Below are positions 52,980 through 63,200 of a DNA stretch of 64,000 nt, piece after piece. The number at the start of each line of letters is the position of its first letter. The first letter of the stretch is position 1. Where the stretch lies: positions 1,668,501 to 1,732,500 of the forward strand of contig NZ_OY781884.1 in NCBI RefSeq assembly GCF_963677155.1, written 5' to 3'. Origin of the DNA: an uncultured Draconibacterium sp. (GTDB lineage Bacteria; Bacteroidota; Bacteroidia; Bacteroidales; Prolixibacteraceae). The notes below the pieces were generated by a model. That model ran no database searches. It was not told where the DNA came from and was given only the letters and a program-made list of their open reading frames with translations. The translations under genes and the position numbers were made by a program.

Positions 52980-53918
52980 TTATACAAATATCTTCGTTTT
53001 AACATTGTCGATACTTACCTTTACTCCTTCAAAAGGTTTTCCATTCCCCTGATTGTCGTCTTCAACAAAGAAGTATTTCATACCAGCAATTTCGCGTGCA
53101 TCGTAAATACGTTTGTAATCAGCAACACCAGCGCCAACAGAAACAATATCGTCTTTGTCTACTGTATAAAATGGTTCAACAACCTTGTCGCCCATACCTT
53201 TAAAGTGAAGCAACTGAAAACGTCCCGGATATTTGTTGAACATTTCAACAGGATCCTGCCCTGCTTTCATTGCCCAATAACAATCCAACTCCATAGTAAT
53301 TAGGTCCGCATCCATTTCTTTCAGAAATATATCATAGTAAGGCACCATTCCATCGGTTGGTTTAAACTCGAAATTATGGTTGTGGTAACCAAACTGAATA
53401 CCTACACTTTTCATTATCTCGCCAACTTTATTCCACTCGGCAATCATTCTTTTGTAAGTATCTATCTGACGGTCTTTTTCTTCTATCCAGGGCTGAACAC
53501 AATATTCAATACCAATTTCGGCATGTGCATCAGCCATTTTCTGTGCACTTGCTGTAGTAATTCCTTCAGCTTCAACACTGGTATGGCTGCTTACGACTTT
53601 CATACCATTGTCTTCCACCATTTTTTGGAATTCTTTAGGAGCAACGCCATAAAATTTACCATCAGCATACGAAGCCATTTCAAGAAACTTGTAGCCCATA
53701 TCGGCAATTTTCTTTAACGAACCTGCCGCATCAGCTGCCATAGCATCGCGAATACTGTACAATTGCAGGCCAACTCCCATTCCGGTAGCCGCCTTAACCG
53801 CCTCTGTTGCCTGTTTTACCGGCTTTTTACCGCCCGAGCCACAAGCATATGTTCCTATTGCTAAAACACCTACTGTACCTGCCGTAGAAATTCTCAGAAA
53901 CTCTCTTCTATTCTTCAT
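52980..53918 (-). CDS. Sugar phosphate isomerase/epimerase-like lipoprotein
   Basis: A 312-residue AP endonuclease family 2/xylose isomerase-like TIM-barrel protein. It begins with a TAT-like leader (MKNRREFLRISTAGTVGVLAIG) ending in a lipobox-like TYAC, so it is probably an exported lipoprotein. The barrel shows conserved metal-site segments such as GYHNHNFEF (near 175), MELDCYWAMKAG (near 205) and LLHFKGMGD (near 230). Such proteins take part in sugar or inositol metabolism; the substrate is unknown. It is a single gene. Confidence 0.9.
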   Translation of the reverse strand: MKNRREFLRISTAGTVGVLAIGTYACGSGGKKPVKQATEAVKAATGMGVGLQLYSIRDAMAADAAGSLKKIADMGYKFLEMASYADGKFYGVAPKEFQKMVEDNGMKVVSSHTSVEAEGITTASAQKMADAHAEIGIEYCVQPWIEEKDRQIDTYKRMIAEWNKVGEIMKSVGIQFGYHNHNFEFKPTDGMVPYYDIFLKEMDADLITMELDCYWAMKAGQDPVEMFNKYPGRFQLLHFKGMGDKVVEPFYTVDKDDIVSVGAGVADYKRIYDAREIAGMKYFFVEDDNQGNGKPFEGVKVSIDNVKTKIFV

Positions 53919-54128
53919 AACTTTTGCTTTAGTTGGTTATACTGTATGAAATTTATTTAGCTTAAAAACTCTAAAAATAATTAGTTATTCTTTTGAAAGC
54001 CACTAAAATTATAAAGATTTTGTAGAATAATACCAAAAACGGGCAAATATGTCACTTTAACACAAAAGCAATCTCTGCTTATTAATTTGCTTCTTTTAAA
54101 CCTACTATTCGGTTAAGCTACCGAAGAT

Positions 54129-56429
54129 TTAAAACGGAAATCCGAGGCTAAAATGAAAACGCGATTCGCTATCCTGATTATTTCCCGAAACCAGCAATTG
54201 AACGGGCCCCAGAAAAGAATCGTATTTCAATCCGAAACTATAGCCCCAAATGTTATTCCCAAATGGCTCAGAGGTGAGGTGATCAAACAAATCTTCGTAA
54301 GTATCGGACGTGGCAGCCACATTCACTTTGGTAGCGATATATAATCCTGAAGCGATTTCCCAACTTAATGACGATTTTGCAACCGCATAGTTGTAAGCGT
54401 AAATTTCGGCAAAATTAAAACCGGTTAAACCTTTAAACTGTAGCTTCCCTGTACCAAATTGCGATCCGCCTAACATATAAAGTCCGTTGGCTCCTGAATT
54501 CTCGGTACTAAAACCGGCTCCCACCTCGAAATGATAAGTAAACTTACGGGCAAATGTTTCATACCAGCTATGCTCGATCGTTAAAGTTGCATAAGGATCA
54601 TTAATTTCCCCGATTAAATAATCTCTCGGTTCTGTCGTATTTAAGCTCATTTTGCTGTTGGCCGACAAAATATGCTGGAATCCAATATTCAGTTTTATAC
54701 CTCGTTTCGGGAAATAAAGATCGTCGGTGGTATTTACCTTGTAGTATAACTGATATCCCCAATCGCGCGATTTCAGGAAATCGAAATCAGTTTCCTGATA
54801 AATAGATTGCAGATCAGCCCGCGGTGTAAAACGGTTGTATTTCAAAAATGCATTGCCCCCAAATTGATGATTTAAACCAAACAAATACTCCAGCCCGTAG
54901 CCGCCACTAAAATAGCCTCGTTTGTAATTCCCCAAACGTTTCCCGTCATCGTAAAACGGAAGTTTATAGCTGTAGGTATTCATAAAGAAATAATCGGACA
55001 GGCGCTGGTTTTTCCCGATGAACCTATTTAGCTTACTTTCCATACCCGGATTTTCAGCAATGTTAAACGAGAGCAACATACGTGTTGCCGGGGCAATCAT
55101 ATTTCGCAAGGTAAAATTGGTGGTAATTCCTACGCCCAGATCATCGTCGTAACGCGGAGCCAGTTTCAACATGGCCCTTGGCCTTTCTTTTACATGAAAA
55201 ACAAGAATATATCCTTCGCTGTTCCAATCTCTTTTTAACGAATAAGTCAGTTTCCGAAAATGCATGGAACCATACATAAAGTCGATGGCTTCCTTAACAT
55301 CTTTAGTGCTCACCATATCGCCAATTTCTATCCCCGATTTCGACAAAACAAAATTCTTGCTCAAATAATCCAGGCCTGTTACTTCAATTCCGGTTATCCT
55401 GATTTTTTCAGGTTGCGAAATTCGATTTACTGCCTCAGATTTCAAATTGTATTTTTCGGCAAGAGTCTTTATTTCATTCCATTTTTCGCGAGCAGCATCT
55501 TCGCCAATCTGCTGAATTTCCTGCCCTTTCACAAAATCGGCTGCTGAATAATTATGTAGATCCGGGATAATCAATACATCGCATTTTGAAAACTGTTCTT
55601 TGGCGTCAACAATTCCTCCAAGAGCTATCGACCGTTGCAGAATATCCGTCATCGACCTGATGTCGTCAACCGTTACATCCTCCTGAAAACCAACATAAAC
55701 ACCAATAATAATATCGGCTCCCATGTTTATAGCTTCCTGCACCGGAAAATTACGCGTAACTCCCCCATCAACCAAAAGCATTGAGTCCATTTGAACGGGT
55801 GAAAAAACAGTTGGAATAGACATACTTGCACGAATCGATTTCACCAAATCACCAGAGCTGTGTTCAATGGTTTTTCCCGATATCATATCAACCGACATAC
55901 AATGAAACGGAACGGGCAGCTGATTAAAATCTTCTTCCTCAGTTAGCGGCCAGAGTAGTTCGGAGAAATAAGCTTCAAGATGTTGCCCATTAATAACACC
56001 CGCCGGCAGGTTGATCTTCTTTTCACGAATGGGAATCTCGAAAAGGTATTTCTTGGTTTCATCCTTTTCGTCCATGGCCACACTCAACAGCCTTTCTTTA
56101 TCGGTCAGCAACAAATCCCAGTTGGCATTTTTATTGATATCAGAAAGTTCATCGGCGGTATAGCCAACAGCGTATAAACTCCCCATAATACTGCCCATAC
56201 TGGTTCCGGTAATAATATCGGGGCGTATTCCGGCCTCCTCAAGTACTTTAAGCACTCCAATATGTGCCAGACCTTTTGCACCTCCACCGCTTAAAACCAA
56301 TGCGATTTTGGGTTTTTCAGTCTTATTTTCTTCTTGTGAATAAACGGGAAAAGCAGCCAGTAGAAAAAATACAATGGCTACGATTTGATAAGTTGTTAGG
56401 ATAGAGTTTTTCATGCCCGAATGGCTCAT
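54129..56429 (-). CDS. Patatin-like phospholipase with Omp85-type barrel
   Basis: A 766-residue outer membrane protein of the PlpD-like type. After a signal peptide (MKNSILTTYQIVAIVFFLLA) comes a patatin domain with the oxyanion GGGAKGLAHIGVL, the nucleophile in GTSMGSIMGS and the Asp in DGGVTRNFP, then a POTRA-like segment (about 350-430, ITGIEVTGLDYLSKNFVLSKSGIE) and a C-terminal 16-strand Omp85-like barrel. The start at 56429 has AAGGAAA as ribosome binding site; a start at 56414 would also give a good signal peptide. Predicted to release or display a lipase at the cell surface. Confidence 0.93.
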   Translation of the reverse strand: MSHSGMKNSILTTYQIVAIVFFLLAAFPVYSQEENKTEKPKIALVLSGGGAKGLAHIGVLKVLEEAGIRPDIITGTSMGSIMGSLYAVGYTADELSDINKNANWDLLLTDKERLLSVAMDEKDETKKYLFEIPIREKKINLPAGVINGQHLEAYFSELLWPLTEEEDFNQLPVPFHCMSVDMISGKTIEHSSGDLVKSIRASMSIPTVFSPVQMDSMLLVDGGVTRNFPVQEAINMGADIIIGVYVGFQEDVTVDDIRSMTDILQRSIALGGIVDAKEQFSKCDVLIIPDLHNYSAADFVKGQEIQQIGEDAAREKWNEIKTLAEKYNLKSEAVNRISQPEKIRITGIEVTGLDYLSKNFVLSKSGIEIGDMVSTKDVKEAIDFMYGSMHFRKLTYSLKRDWNSEGYILVFHVKERPRAMLKLAPRYDDDLGVGITTNFTLRNMIAPATRMLLSFNIAENPGMESKLNRFIGKNQRLSDYFFMNTYSYKLPFYDDGKRLGNYKRGYFSGGYGLEYLFGLNHQFGGNAFLKYNRFTPRADLQSIYQETDFDFLKSRDWGYQLYYKVNTTDDLYFPKRGIKLNIGFQHILSANSKMSLNTTEPRDYLIGEINDPYATLTIEHSWYETFARKFTYHFEVGAGFSTENSGANGLYMLGGSQFGTGKLQFKGLTGFNFAEIYAYNYAVAKSSLSWEIASGLYIATKVNVAATSDTYEDLFDHLTSEPFGNNIWGYSFGLKYDSFLGPVQLLVSGNNQDSESRFHFSLGFPF

Positions 56430-56503
56430 TTAATTTCCTTGTTTCCTTTGTTAAAATAATTCAGGCTCCGAAACAATTCAATAAAATCCGGCCCCGGTTT
56501 ATT

Positions 56504-56680
56504 TTAATCGCATGAATTTAAGAAATTAACCAATTCATACACGTCTTTTTTCGAAGAAAAAGGATAACCGCCTTTGGTTTGTAAAGAGTAAATATTGTGA
56601 TATAAAATACTCTCCTTGTGTGGAGTAGCATCTTCAATCATTGCAATCGCTTCCTTGTATAACTGATCTCTGTATTTCAT
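56504..56680 (-). CDS. Small hypothetical protein (58 residues)
   Basis: An open frame from ATG 56680 to TAA at 56504-56506, starting MKYRDQLYKEAIAMIEDATP and ending VYELVNFLNSCD. It is soluble and of mixed charge. A perfect -7 box TATATTTG (56708-56701, minus strand) lies 20 bases before the ATG, which supports a real gene. It sits between the patatin-like protein and the LytTR regulator. No family recognised. Confidence 0.55.
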   Translation of the reverse strand: MKYRDQLYKEAIAMIEDATPHKESILYHNIYSLQTKGGYPFSSKKDVYELVNFLNSCD

Positions 56681-56700
56681 TTTTATTTGTGTTTAACCGA

Positions 56701-56708
56701 CAAATATA
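56701..56708 (-). promoter_or_regulatory. -7 promoter box of the 58-residue gene
   Basis: TATATTTG on the minus strand (56708 to 56701), full match to TAnnTTTG. The -33 position has only GTG. Confidence 0.5.
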
Positions 56709-56740
56709 TTATAATCTTATAGATAGCACGGTTATTTTGC

Positions 56741-57511
56741 TTATTTCCCTACCCATTCTTTAAACTCGGTTGCCTTTAACCGACTAATTGTAATTGGTTC
56801 TTCAAAAGGTGGAACCAATCTCAGAATTAACTTTCCGCCAAAATGATTTTCGAATTTCCGGATGGCATTAATATGCACAATCGAGCTTCGGTTGGTACGA
56901 AAAAACAGATCCGGGTCGAGCTGCTCTTCGAGCTTTTCAATGGTTAAATCAATTACATGCTCTTTACCCTGAAAAGTAACAGCTGTTGTAACCCGGTTTT
57001 CGGTATAAAACCAGGCCACATCTTCCACACCAAGTTTGAAATACGATGTTGCCCCGCTAATGAGAAAACGCTTTCTGTATTTCTTTTCTCCGGATGTAAT
57101 TGCCTGTAGCAACTCTTTGTAATCGGGAGCACTTTCGGACTTTTCGTATGATGCTGCTACCATGTGCTCGAATTTCTCGATGGATGAACGCAGCTTCTCT
57201 TCCTTAATCGGTTTTAGTAAATAGTCGATACTGTTAACCTGAAAAGCACGCAAAGCATATTCGTCGTATGCCGTAGTAAATATTACCATACTGGTTACAT
57301 TTGCCTGGTCGAATATGGAAAAACTAATACCATCGGTTAGCTGAATATCCATAAAGATCAGGTCGGGTGCCGGATTACTGTTCAACCAGGCTACCGTGCT
57401 CTTCACACTTTCAAACCATTCAACAATTTGCCAGTTGGGACGTAGTTTCTCAACCATTCCACGTAGCAAACGATAGTTATGTAACTCATCTTCAACAATA
57501 ATAACTCTCAC
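56741..57511 (-). CDS. LytTR response regulator
   Basis: A 256-residue response regulator: receiver domain (about 1-125) with the acidic pair VEDE (E7-D8-E9), phosphorylation site Asp55 in DLIFMDIQLTDG and the Lys in LLKPIKEEKL, then a LytTR DNA-binding domain (about 150-250) with TENRVTTAVTFQGKEHVIDLTIEKLEEQLDP and FFRTNRSSIVHINAIRKFE. It follows the LytS-like kinase by 97 bases and is the last gene of the RND efflux cluster, so it likely controls the pump. Confidence 0.95.
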   Translation of the reverse strand: MRVIIVEDELHNYRLLRGMVEKLRPNWQIVEWFESVKSTVAWLNSNPAPDLIFMDIQLTDGISFSIFDQANVTSMVIFTTAYDEYALRAFQVNSIDYLLKPIKEEKLRSSIEKFEHMVAASYEKSESAPDYKELLQAITSGEKKYRKRFLISGATSYFKLGVEDVAWFYTENRVTTAVTFQGKEHVIDLTIEKLEEQLDPDLFFRTNRSSIVHINAIRKFENHFGGKLILRLVPPFEEPITISRLKATEFKEWVGK

Positions 57512-57607
57512 ATTATGCGTTTTAAATTATTCAATTAGCTTCGTATACACCATTTTGTACGCAATATTCTGAGCTATAATTTATTCTTTTTGCAACTCAA
57601 ATCGCGT

Positions 57608-58678
57608 TCACAATAACGGTACTTTTACTTCAAAACATTTCTCGTCGTACTGAACAACTATTTCTCTTTCTGTTAATATCTCGTAACGTTTCACAAGGTT
57701 TTTTAATCCTGTTTTTGTGGAATAGGAAGCTTCTCTTCTATTTAAACTATTTAATACCACCAAATTATCATCCTCCACAAAAACTTTTATATCCAAAGGT
57801 GTTTCGCGGCTTGTTATGTTATGCTTAATGGCATTTTCAACCAACAACTGACCGGTTAACGGTGCAATTTCCCTATCTAAACAAGTATTTGGCAACTGGC
57901 ATTCAATATTAATTCCATCGCCCAGCCGTTCTTTGTGCAGGGCAAAGTATGCTTTCAAGAAATCAAGTTCCTCGCCTAACTTCACCAGCCTTTTGTCTTT
58001 GCTTTGCAGCACATACCGATACACATCGGTAAAGTTTTCGGTAAACTCCACGGCCACATCCGGATCGTAAATAATGAGCGATTTTAACACACTCAGGTTG
58101 TTAAACAGAAAATGTGGATTTAACTGATCTTGCAACGAATTATAATCCATGCGCAACTTTTCGCGTTTCATTTCAGCAATTTGCTCCTGTGTGTCGAGCC
58201 ATTTTTGAGTAAAACGTGCAATTGTAAGCGAATTGGCCACCATTTGCACAAATACCAAACCAGTTATCATGCCCATAATTACTCCCGATCGCGATTCCTG
58301 AGGCGTTAGTTTTGGTTCGATAAAAAACATTATAGCCCGGTGGGCAAAGTATAGGAACAGTATGCCCACAGTCACCTGCAAAAAAAGTCGCAATTTTATT
58401 TTTTTGGGCACAGGTAGAAAACGTTCCAGAATGTTATCGAGGATAATTTGCAACTCGGCAGCAGTATTAAAAGCCAAAATTACTACCCCGTAAATAATAA
58501 ACGGAATTTTAACATGTGGTTCTGTAGGTATACTCGTTACATATGAAATAAAATGTATCACCATAACAGCAATAATGCTGGTGATAACAAAGCGCCCCAG
58601 CATACTAAGAGGTTCGTAGCTGGGTAACCTCATTACAAGGGTTGGCTTCTTTTTGCTATGTAATTCTAAACACTTCAT
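57608..58678 (-). CDS. LytS-like sensor histidine kinase
   Basis: A 356-residue membrane kinase with four membrane segments in the first 160 residues, a short coiled coil, and the His_kinase domain with DQLNPHFLFNNLSVLKSL (phospho-acceptor His near 190) followed by a HATPase region with LLVENAIKHN and a degraded G box (SYSTKTGLKNLVKRYEIL). It lacks a periplasmic sensor domain. It lies 16 bases after the TolC gene of the same cluster, suggesting it forms a two-component system with the LytTR regulator downstream. The start may also be at 58633 (MRLPSYEP). Confidence 0.93.
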   Translation of the reverse strand: MKCLELHSKKKPTLVMRLPSYEPLSMLGRFVITSIIAVMVIHFISYVTSIPTEPHVKIPFIIYGVVILAFNTAAELQIILDNILERFLPVPKKIKLRLFLQVTVGILFLYFAHRAIMFFIEPKLTPQESRSGVIMGMITGLVFVQMVANSLTIARFTQKWLDTQEQIAEMKREKLRMDYNSLQDQLNPHFLFNNLSVLKSLIIYDPDVAVEFTENFTDVYRYVLQSKDKRLVKLGEELDFLKAYFALHKERLGDGINIECQLPNTCLDREIAPLTGQLLVENAIKHNITSRETPLDIKVFVEDDNLVVLNSLNRREASYSTKTGLKNLVKRYEILTEREIVVQYDEKCFEVKVPLL

Positions 58679-58694
58679 TCCTTTTTAAACGGTA

Positions 58695-60089
58695 CTAATT
58701 TTCGTCTTCAGGCATATATAAGTTTCCGGTTACACTTTTCCATCTGGTTTTAAGCACCTCGAAACTGGCAATGGTTTGCGTTAACTGCGCTTTAGCCTGA
58801 ACCCACTGTGCCTGTGCATTCAACAAATCAGTGATTGTATTTAACCCTACCTCGAAACTGGCCTCGGTTTCGCTCATGCTTTCCTCGGCCTCTGCAACAC
58901 TTTTTTGCGCCAAAAGAATGGATTCGTAAGCTTCCTCAACCTGCACCTTTACCTGCATCACCTCAAGATTAATCAAATCATTTGTATGTTGCAAATCGGT
59001 TTCGGCCTGTTGTACCTTTAATTGGGCTGCACGTTGTTTCTTTTTTCCTTGCCCCCACTGAAAAATAGGAATGGAAACCTGCGCCGCCAGCATAGGTTGA
59101 AAATCAATTTCCTCGTACAAATCTTTTACCCAGAAGCTGGTGTATTGTGCACTAACGCCAATGGTTGGCAAATAATCGGCACGTGTAATTTTGGCATCCA
59201 ATTCTGAAATCTCTTTTTGTTTTTCAAGAATTTTGAGCTCGTTTCGTTTGTTACTGGCCTGTACTAATCCGTCTTCCAGGTTAAACAATTTTACTTCGGG
59301 ATTAACATCGCGGCTTATTTTAATTTCAGTATCCAATGGCTGACCTAAAATCTGGTTCAGGTACATTTTGGCCACTTTTAATCCATTTCGGGCTTTTAAG
59401 AGGTTTAAATCGGCTTCGTTTTTCTTTACAGTTACCCGCAATTTTTCACTTGCCGGCTGTAATCCCACTTCGTACATCGCCGTCATTTGCTCTTCCAGCT
59501 CGGTAAGCATTTTAATATATTCTTCGGCAATTATAATATTCTCTTCAACGGTTGCTACCTGCCAGAATGCTTTATCAGTCTCTTCAATCACTTCCGAATA
59601 TTTCATATTCAAAGCCATATCAGCAATAGTAACTCCGGCATCGGCCTGCTTATTCGAGTAGCGTATTTTTCCACCGGCATAAATTGCCTGAGTAACTTCG
59701 AAACCGCTATTTATAAGCGTTAAGCTTCCCAAATCAATATTAATTCCAGGACTCCACACATTGCTGGTTCCTGAAAAATCACCATTCAAAGCAGCATCTT
59801 CGCTGTCGGCAGTTGGTAAAAAATGCCCCGGCATGTTTATCGCATCCATTCCCGGACGATGCATTAAGGATGACGAGAAGGCAACCGAAGGTAAATAAGC
59901 CGTTCTGGCCACCTCCTGATTTACCTGTGCTTCGCGGTTTTGTAAAGCTGCATTTTTTAATTCTTTATTGAACGCAATGGCTTGCTCGCGGCAATCTTCC
60001 AGTGTCATTACTTTTTGTGCGAAGGTGTTGCCAAACACTGCAAACAAAAAGAAAACTGTACCGACTATATATTTTATTGATTGATTCAT
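58695..60089 (-). CDS. TolC family outer membrane protein (RND cluster)
   Basis: A 464-residue TolC-like channel with signal peptide (MNQSIKYIVGTVFFLFAVFGNTFA) and the family's two helical-barrel halves: YIKMLTELEEQMTAMYEVGL near 190 and EAEESMSETEASFEVGLNTITDLLNAQAQW near 405. It serves as the outer membrane exit of the RND pump encoded upstream. The gap of 158 bases to the pump gene contains an inverted repeat. Confidence 0.93.
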   Translation of the reverse strand: MNQSIKYIVGTVFFLFAVFGNTFAQKVMTLEDCREQAIAFNKELKNAALQNREAQVNQEVARTAYLPSVAFSSSLMHRPGMDAINMPGHFLPTADSEDAALNGDFSGTSNVWSPGINIDLGSLTLINSGFEVTQAIYAGGKIRYSNKQADAGVTIADMALNMKYSEVIEETDKAFWQVATVEENIIIAEEYIKMLTELEEQMTAMYEVGLQPASEKLRVTVKKNEADLNLLKARNGLKVAKMYLNQILGQPLDTEIKISRDVNPEVKLFNLEDGLVQASNKRNELKILEKQKEISELDAKITRADYLPTIGVSAQYTSFWVKDLYEEIDFQPMLAAQVSIPIFQWGQGKKKQRAAQLKVQQAETDLQHTNDLINLEVMQVKVQVEEAYESILLAQKSVAEAEESMSETEASFEVGLNTITDLLNAQAQWVQAKAQLTQTIASFEVLKTRWKSVTGNLYMPEDEN

Positions 60090-60133
60090 CTTTTTAACTT
60101 TTTAGATTGAATTCATTCTTTACATTTTTCCAG

Positions 60134-60216
60134 AAAAGTTGACCCCGATTTTCATCTAACCGCAATGGTTAAAAACTGTCGTCCCCCAGCGACATCTAAA
60201 AAACGGGGCAACTTTT
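60134..60216 (-). terminator. Inverted repeat and hairpin between RND pump and TolC genes
   Basis: The outer arms AAAAGTTGACCCCG (60134-60147) and CGGGGCAACTTTT (60204-60216) pair with one bulge. Inside, on the minus strand, TGTCG, loop CTGGGGGA and CGACA are followed by GTTTTT, a weak intrinsic-terminator-like hairpin. It may reduce transcription of tolC and the LytTR pair relative to the pump. Confidence 0.45.
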
Positions 60217-60247
60217 TCAACTCTCGATATACATTGCACAATCACAA

Positions 60248-63200
60248 TTATGCCTTTGTCTCTAATTCGTTTAATTTACTCCCGTCAACACCGTACAAAA
60301 CAGTGTAAAGTACCGGAACAACTACAAGGGTAATTATCGAACCAACAGCCAAACCAAACATGATTACGATAGCTGTTGAGTTAAACATCGAATCGGTAAT
60401 AAGCGGCGCCATACCTAAGATTGTTGTTAGCGAGGCCATCATTACCGGACGTAAACGCGATAACGCAGCGTCGATCGTTGCTTTTAACCGATCTTTTCCT
60501 CCTTTGATGTTCTGGTTTATCTCATCGAGTAGAACCACGGCATTTTTAATCATCATACCAATTAATCCTAAAGCACCAATAATACCGGCAAACGTGAGGT
60601 ATACACCCGTTGTTGCCAGACCAAGAACAATACCCACAAATGCAAATGGCACCACAAGGAATATAATGATAGGCTGTTTTAGGTTATTAAATAAGCCGAT
60701 GATAATAATTGCCATCAACCCGATTGCCAGCGGCAGAAACATAAACAGCGCCGAGTTGGCTTCACCGGAACGGGCAGTAGATCCCTCCCAGTTTAATTCG
60801 TAACCGTCGGGCAAAGGAATGGCTTCAACTTTATCCTGAAACTTCGCCTGCACTTCGGCAGCGGTGTAACCATCAGCAGCATCGCATTGTGCTTTAATAG
60901 CCCGCTTGTTATCTAAACGATGAACAAGTTCGTAGTCCCATGTTACTTTCATGGTATCAACAATTTGCGAAAGCGGCACACTTGCGCGGCTTTGTTGCCC
61001 CCAAACCGGAATATTGAGCAGTTGCTCCATATTTTCAGCTACCTTATTATCGGTACGCAATACAATAGGCAGCATTTTATCGCCTTCGTAAATGGCTCCA
61101 ATTGGGCGTCCGTCAGTGGCTACCAAAATGGAGTTACCCATATCAGCACGCGACAAGCCCAAAGGTTGTGCCCGTTCAACCGAATAAGAAGGAACAATTT
61201 TTTTAGTTTGATTTTTCCAGTCGTCGGTAACATTTATAGCCGATGGTTCTTCTAAAAAGATACGTTTTGCCTGATTAGCCAAATCCTTCAAAACCGCAGG
61301 ATCGGGGCCAATAAACTGTGCCTCAATATCGGCATCGGCAAATGCGGCACCATACTCCAACACCCTGAAAAAGGCATCCGGATAATTCGTATTTAGGTAG
61401 TTTTCAATCTCTGGAATAAGCGTTTCAACGCGGTCTGTATTTTCTGTTTCAACAATAAGGTCGGCATAATTTGAGCCGCCAGTTGGCATATGGCGCATTA
61501 ACAGGTAGCGGGCCGCCGGACGACCAACAGCAGCTGTAATCGATTCCACTCCGTCCATTTTCAGAACATCTTCCTGAATTTGTTTAATATCGGCCTCAAC
61601 CGCCTCAATATCGGCGCCCTGTGGCAAAAAATACTCGATAAAAAACTGATCGTAATCGATTTTCGACATAAAGTCGACTTTTACGAAGCGGAACGACCAG
61701 AAGGCAAAAATCAGGATGCCAAACGAACCAAGAGCAAACATATATTTATTACGAACTGCCCATTTTAAAAATCTACCAAAAACCTTGTACAGTCCGGTGT
61801 CGTATGTTTCAGCATGTTCGCCTTTTGGCCTTTCCTTGCGGTAAAAATACCTGGCATTAAAAGGTGTTTGTATCATGGCAAATACCCAGCTTAAAGTAAG
61901 CGAGATAATCAGCACGGTAAATAATGAAGAAAGAAATTCGCCGGCCTCATCAGGCGACATACGCAGTGGCAGAAATGCCAGAATGGCAACGGCTGTAGCT
62001 CCCAGCAGTGGCAGAGCTGTTTTTTTTGCAGTGTTTACAAAAGCTTTGCTTCTATCCATCCCCGACTTCAGGTCGACCAGAATTCCATCGGCAACAACAA
62101 TAGCGTTGTCAACCAACATCCCCATGGCCAGGATAATGGCTGCCAGCGTTACCCGATGCAATGGTAAGCCAATGGCCAACATTATAATCAAAGTTCCCAG
62201 AATGGTAAAAATTAAACCACTTGAGATTAATAAGCCCGAACGGTAGCCCATGGCGAACATGAGTACTATTATTACAATACCCACCGACATAGCCAGGTTA
62301 AACATAAAATCCTTCACGGCATCATCAACACGATCAGGTTGATAATAAACCTGACTAATTTCAATTCCAACGGGCAATTCTTTTTGTAGTTCGGCCAACT
62401 TTTTATCCAGTCGTTCGCCCAATTTTACTACGTTAATTCCACTTTCGTTCGACAAGCCTAGTGTTAAACCGGCTTTATCGTTGTAAAAAAGCGCCTCTGT
62501 TTGTGGCTCCAGATAAGATCTTTTTATTATTGCAATATCGCCCAAACGAAAGTTACCTCCGCCCGGAACTTGTATCAAAAGATTTTCAATTTCTTCAATC
62601 GAAGTAATTTTTTTGCCCACTCCAACACGAATCGACTCGTCGCCGGTAACAATAGAACCGGGATTGATAATAGCCGTTTCGTTTTGAATAGCCGCAGCAA
62701 TATAAAGCGGATTTACGTTGAGACCCGCCAGTTTTTCAGGCGAGAAGACAATGTCGATGGATTCAGTTTGTTCTCCAAAGATTTGCGAGCGACGAACACC
62801 ATTAACACTTAACAGCTCGCGTTCGATGTATTCGGTGTATTTTTCCAACTCATGACGCGAATATCCATCGGCGGTAATCGCGTATAAAATTCCGTACACA
62901 TCGGCAAAATCATCGTTTACTATCGGCTCCATGGCACCCACCGGCAACGAACCTTTTGCATCATTTACCTTTCGTCTAAGATGATCCCAAAGTTGCGGCA
63001 ACTGCGGTGTTTTAACCGCTGGTTGAATGTAAACGGTAATTAACGACAGACCGGGCCGCGAAACTGATTTTATCTCATCGATATTTTCTAGTTTCTGAAT
63101 GGCTTTTTCAAGCGGGTCGGTAATTTCCAGTTCAACTTCGTGTGCTGTGGCTCCCTGATAAACGGTCATTACGGTGGCCGCCTTAATCGGAATTTCAGCA

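Noticed and set aside
54095-54128. Hairpin TTCGGT/ACCGAA after the patatin-like gene
   Set aside because: Six-pair stem with no T-run on the minus strand; not convincing as a terminator.
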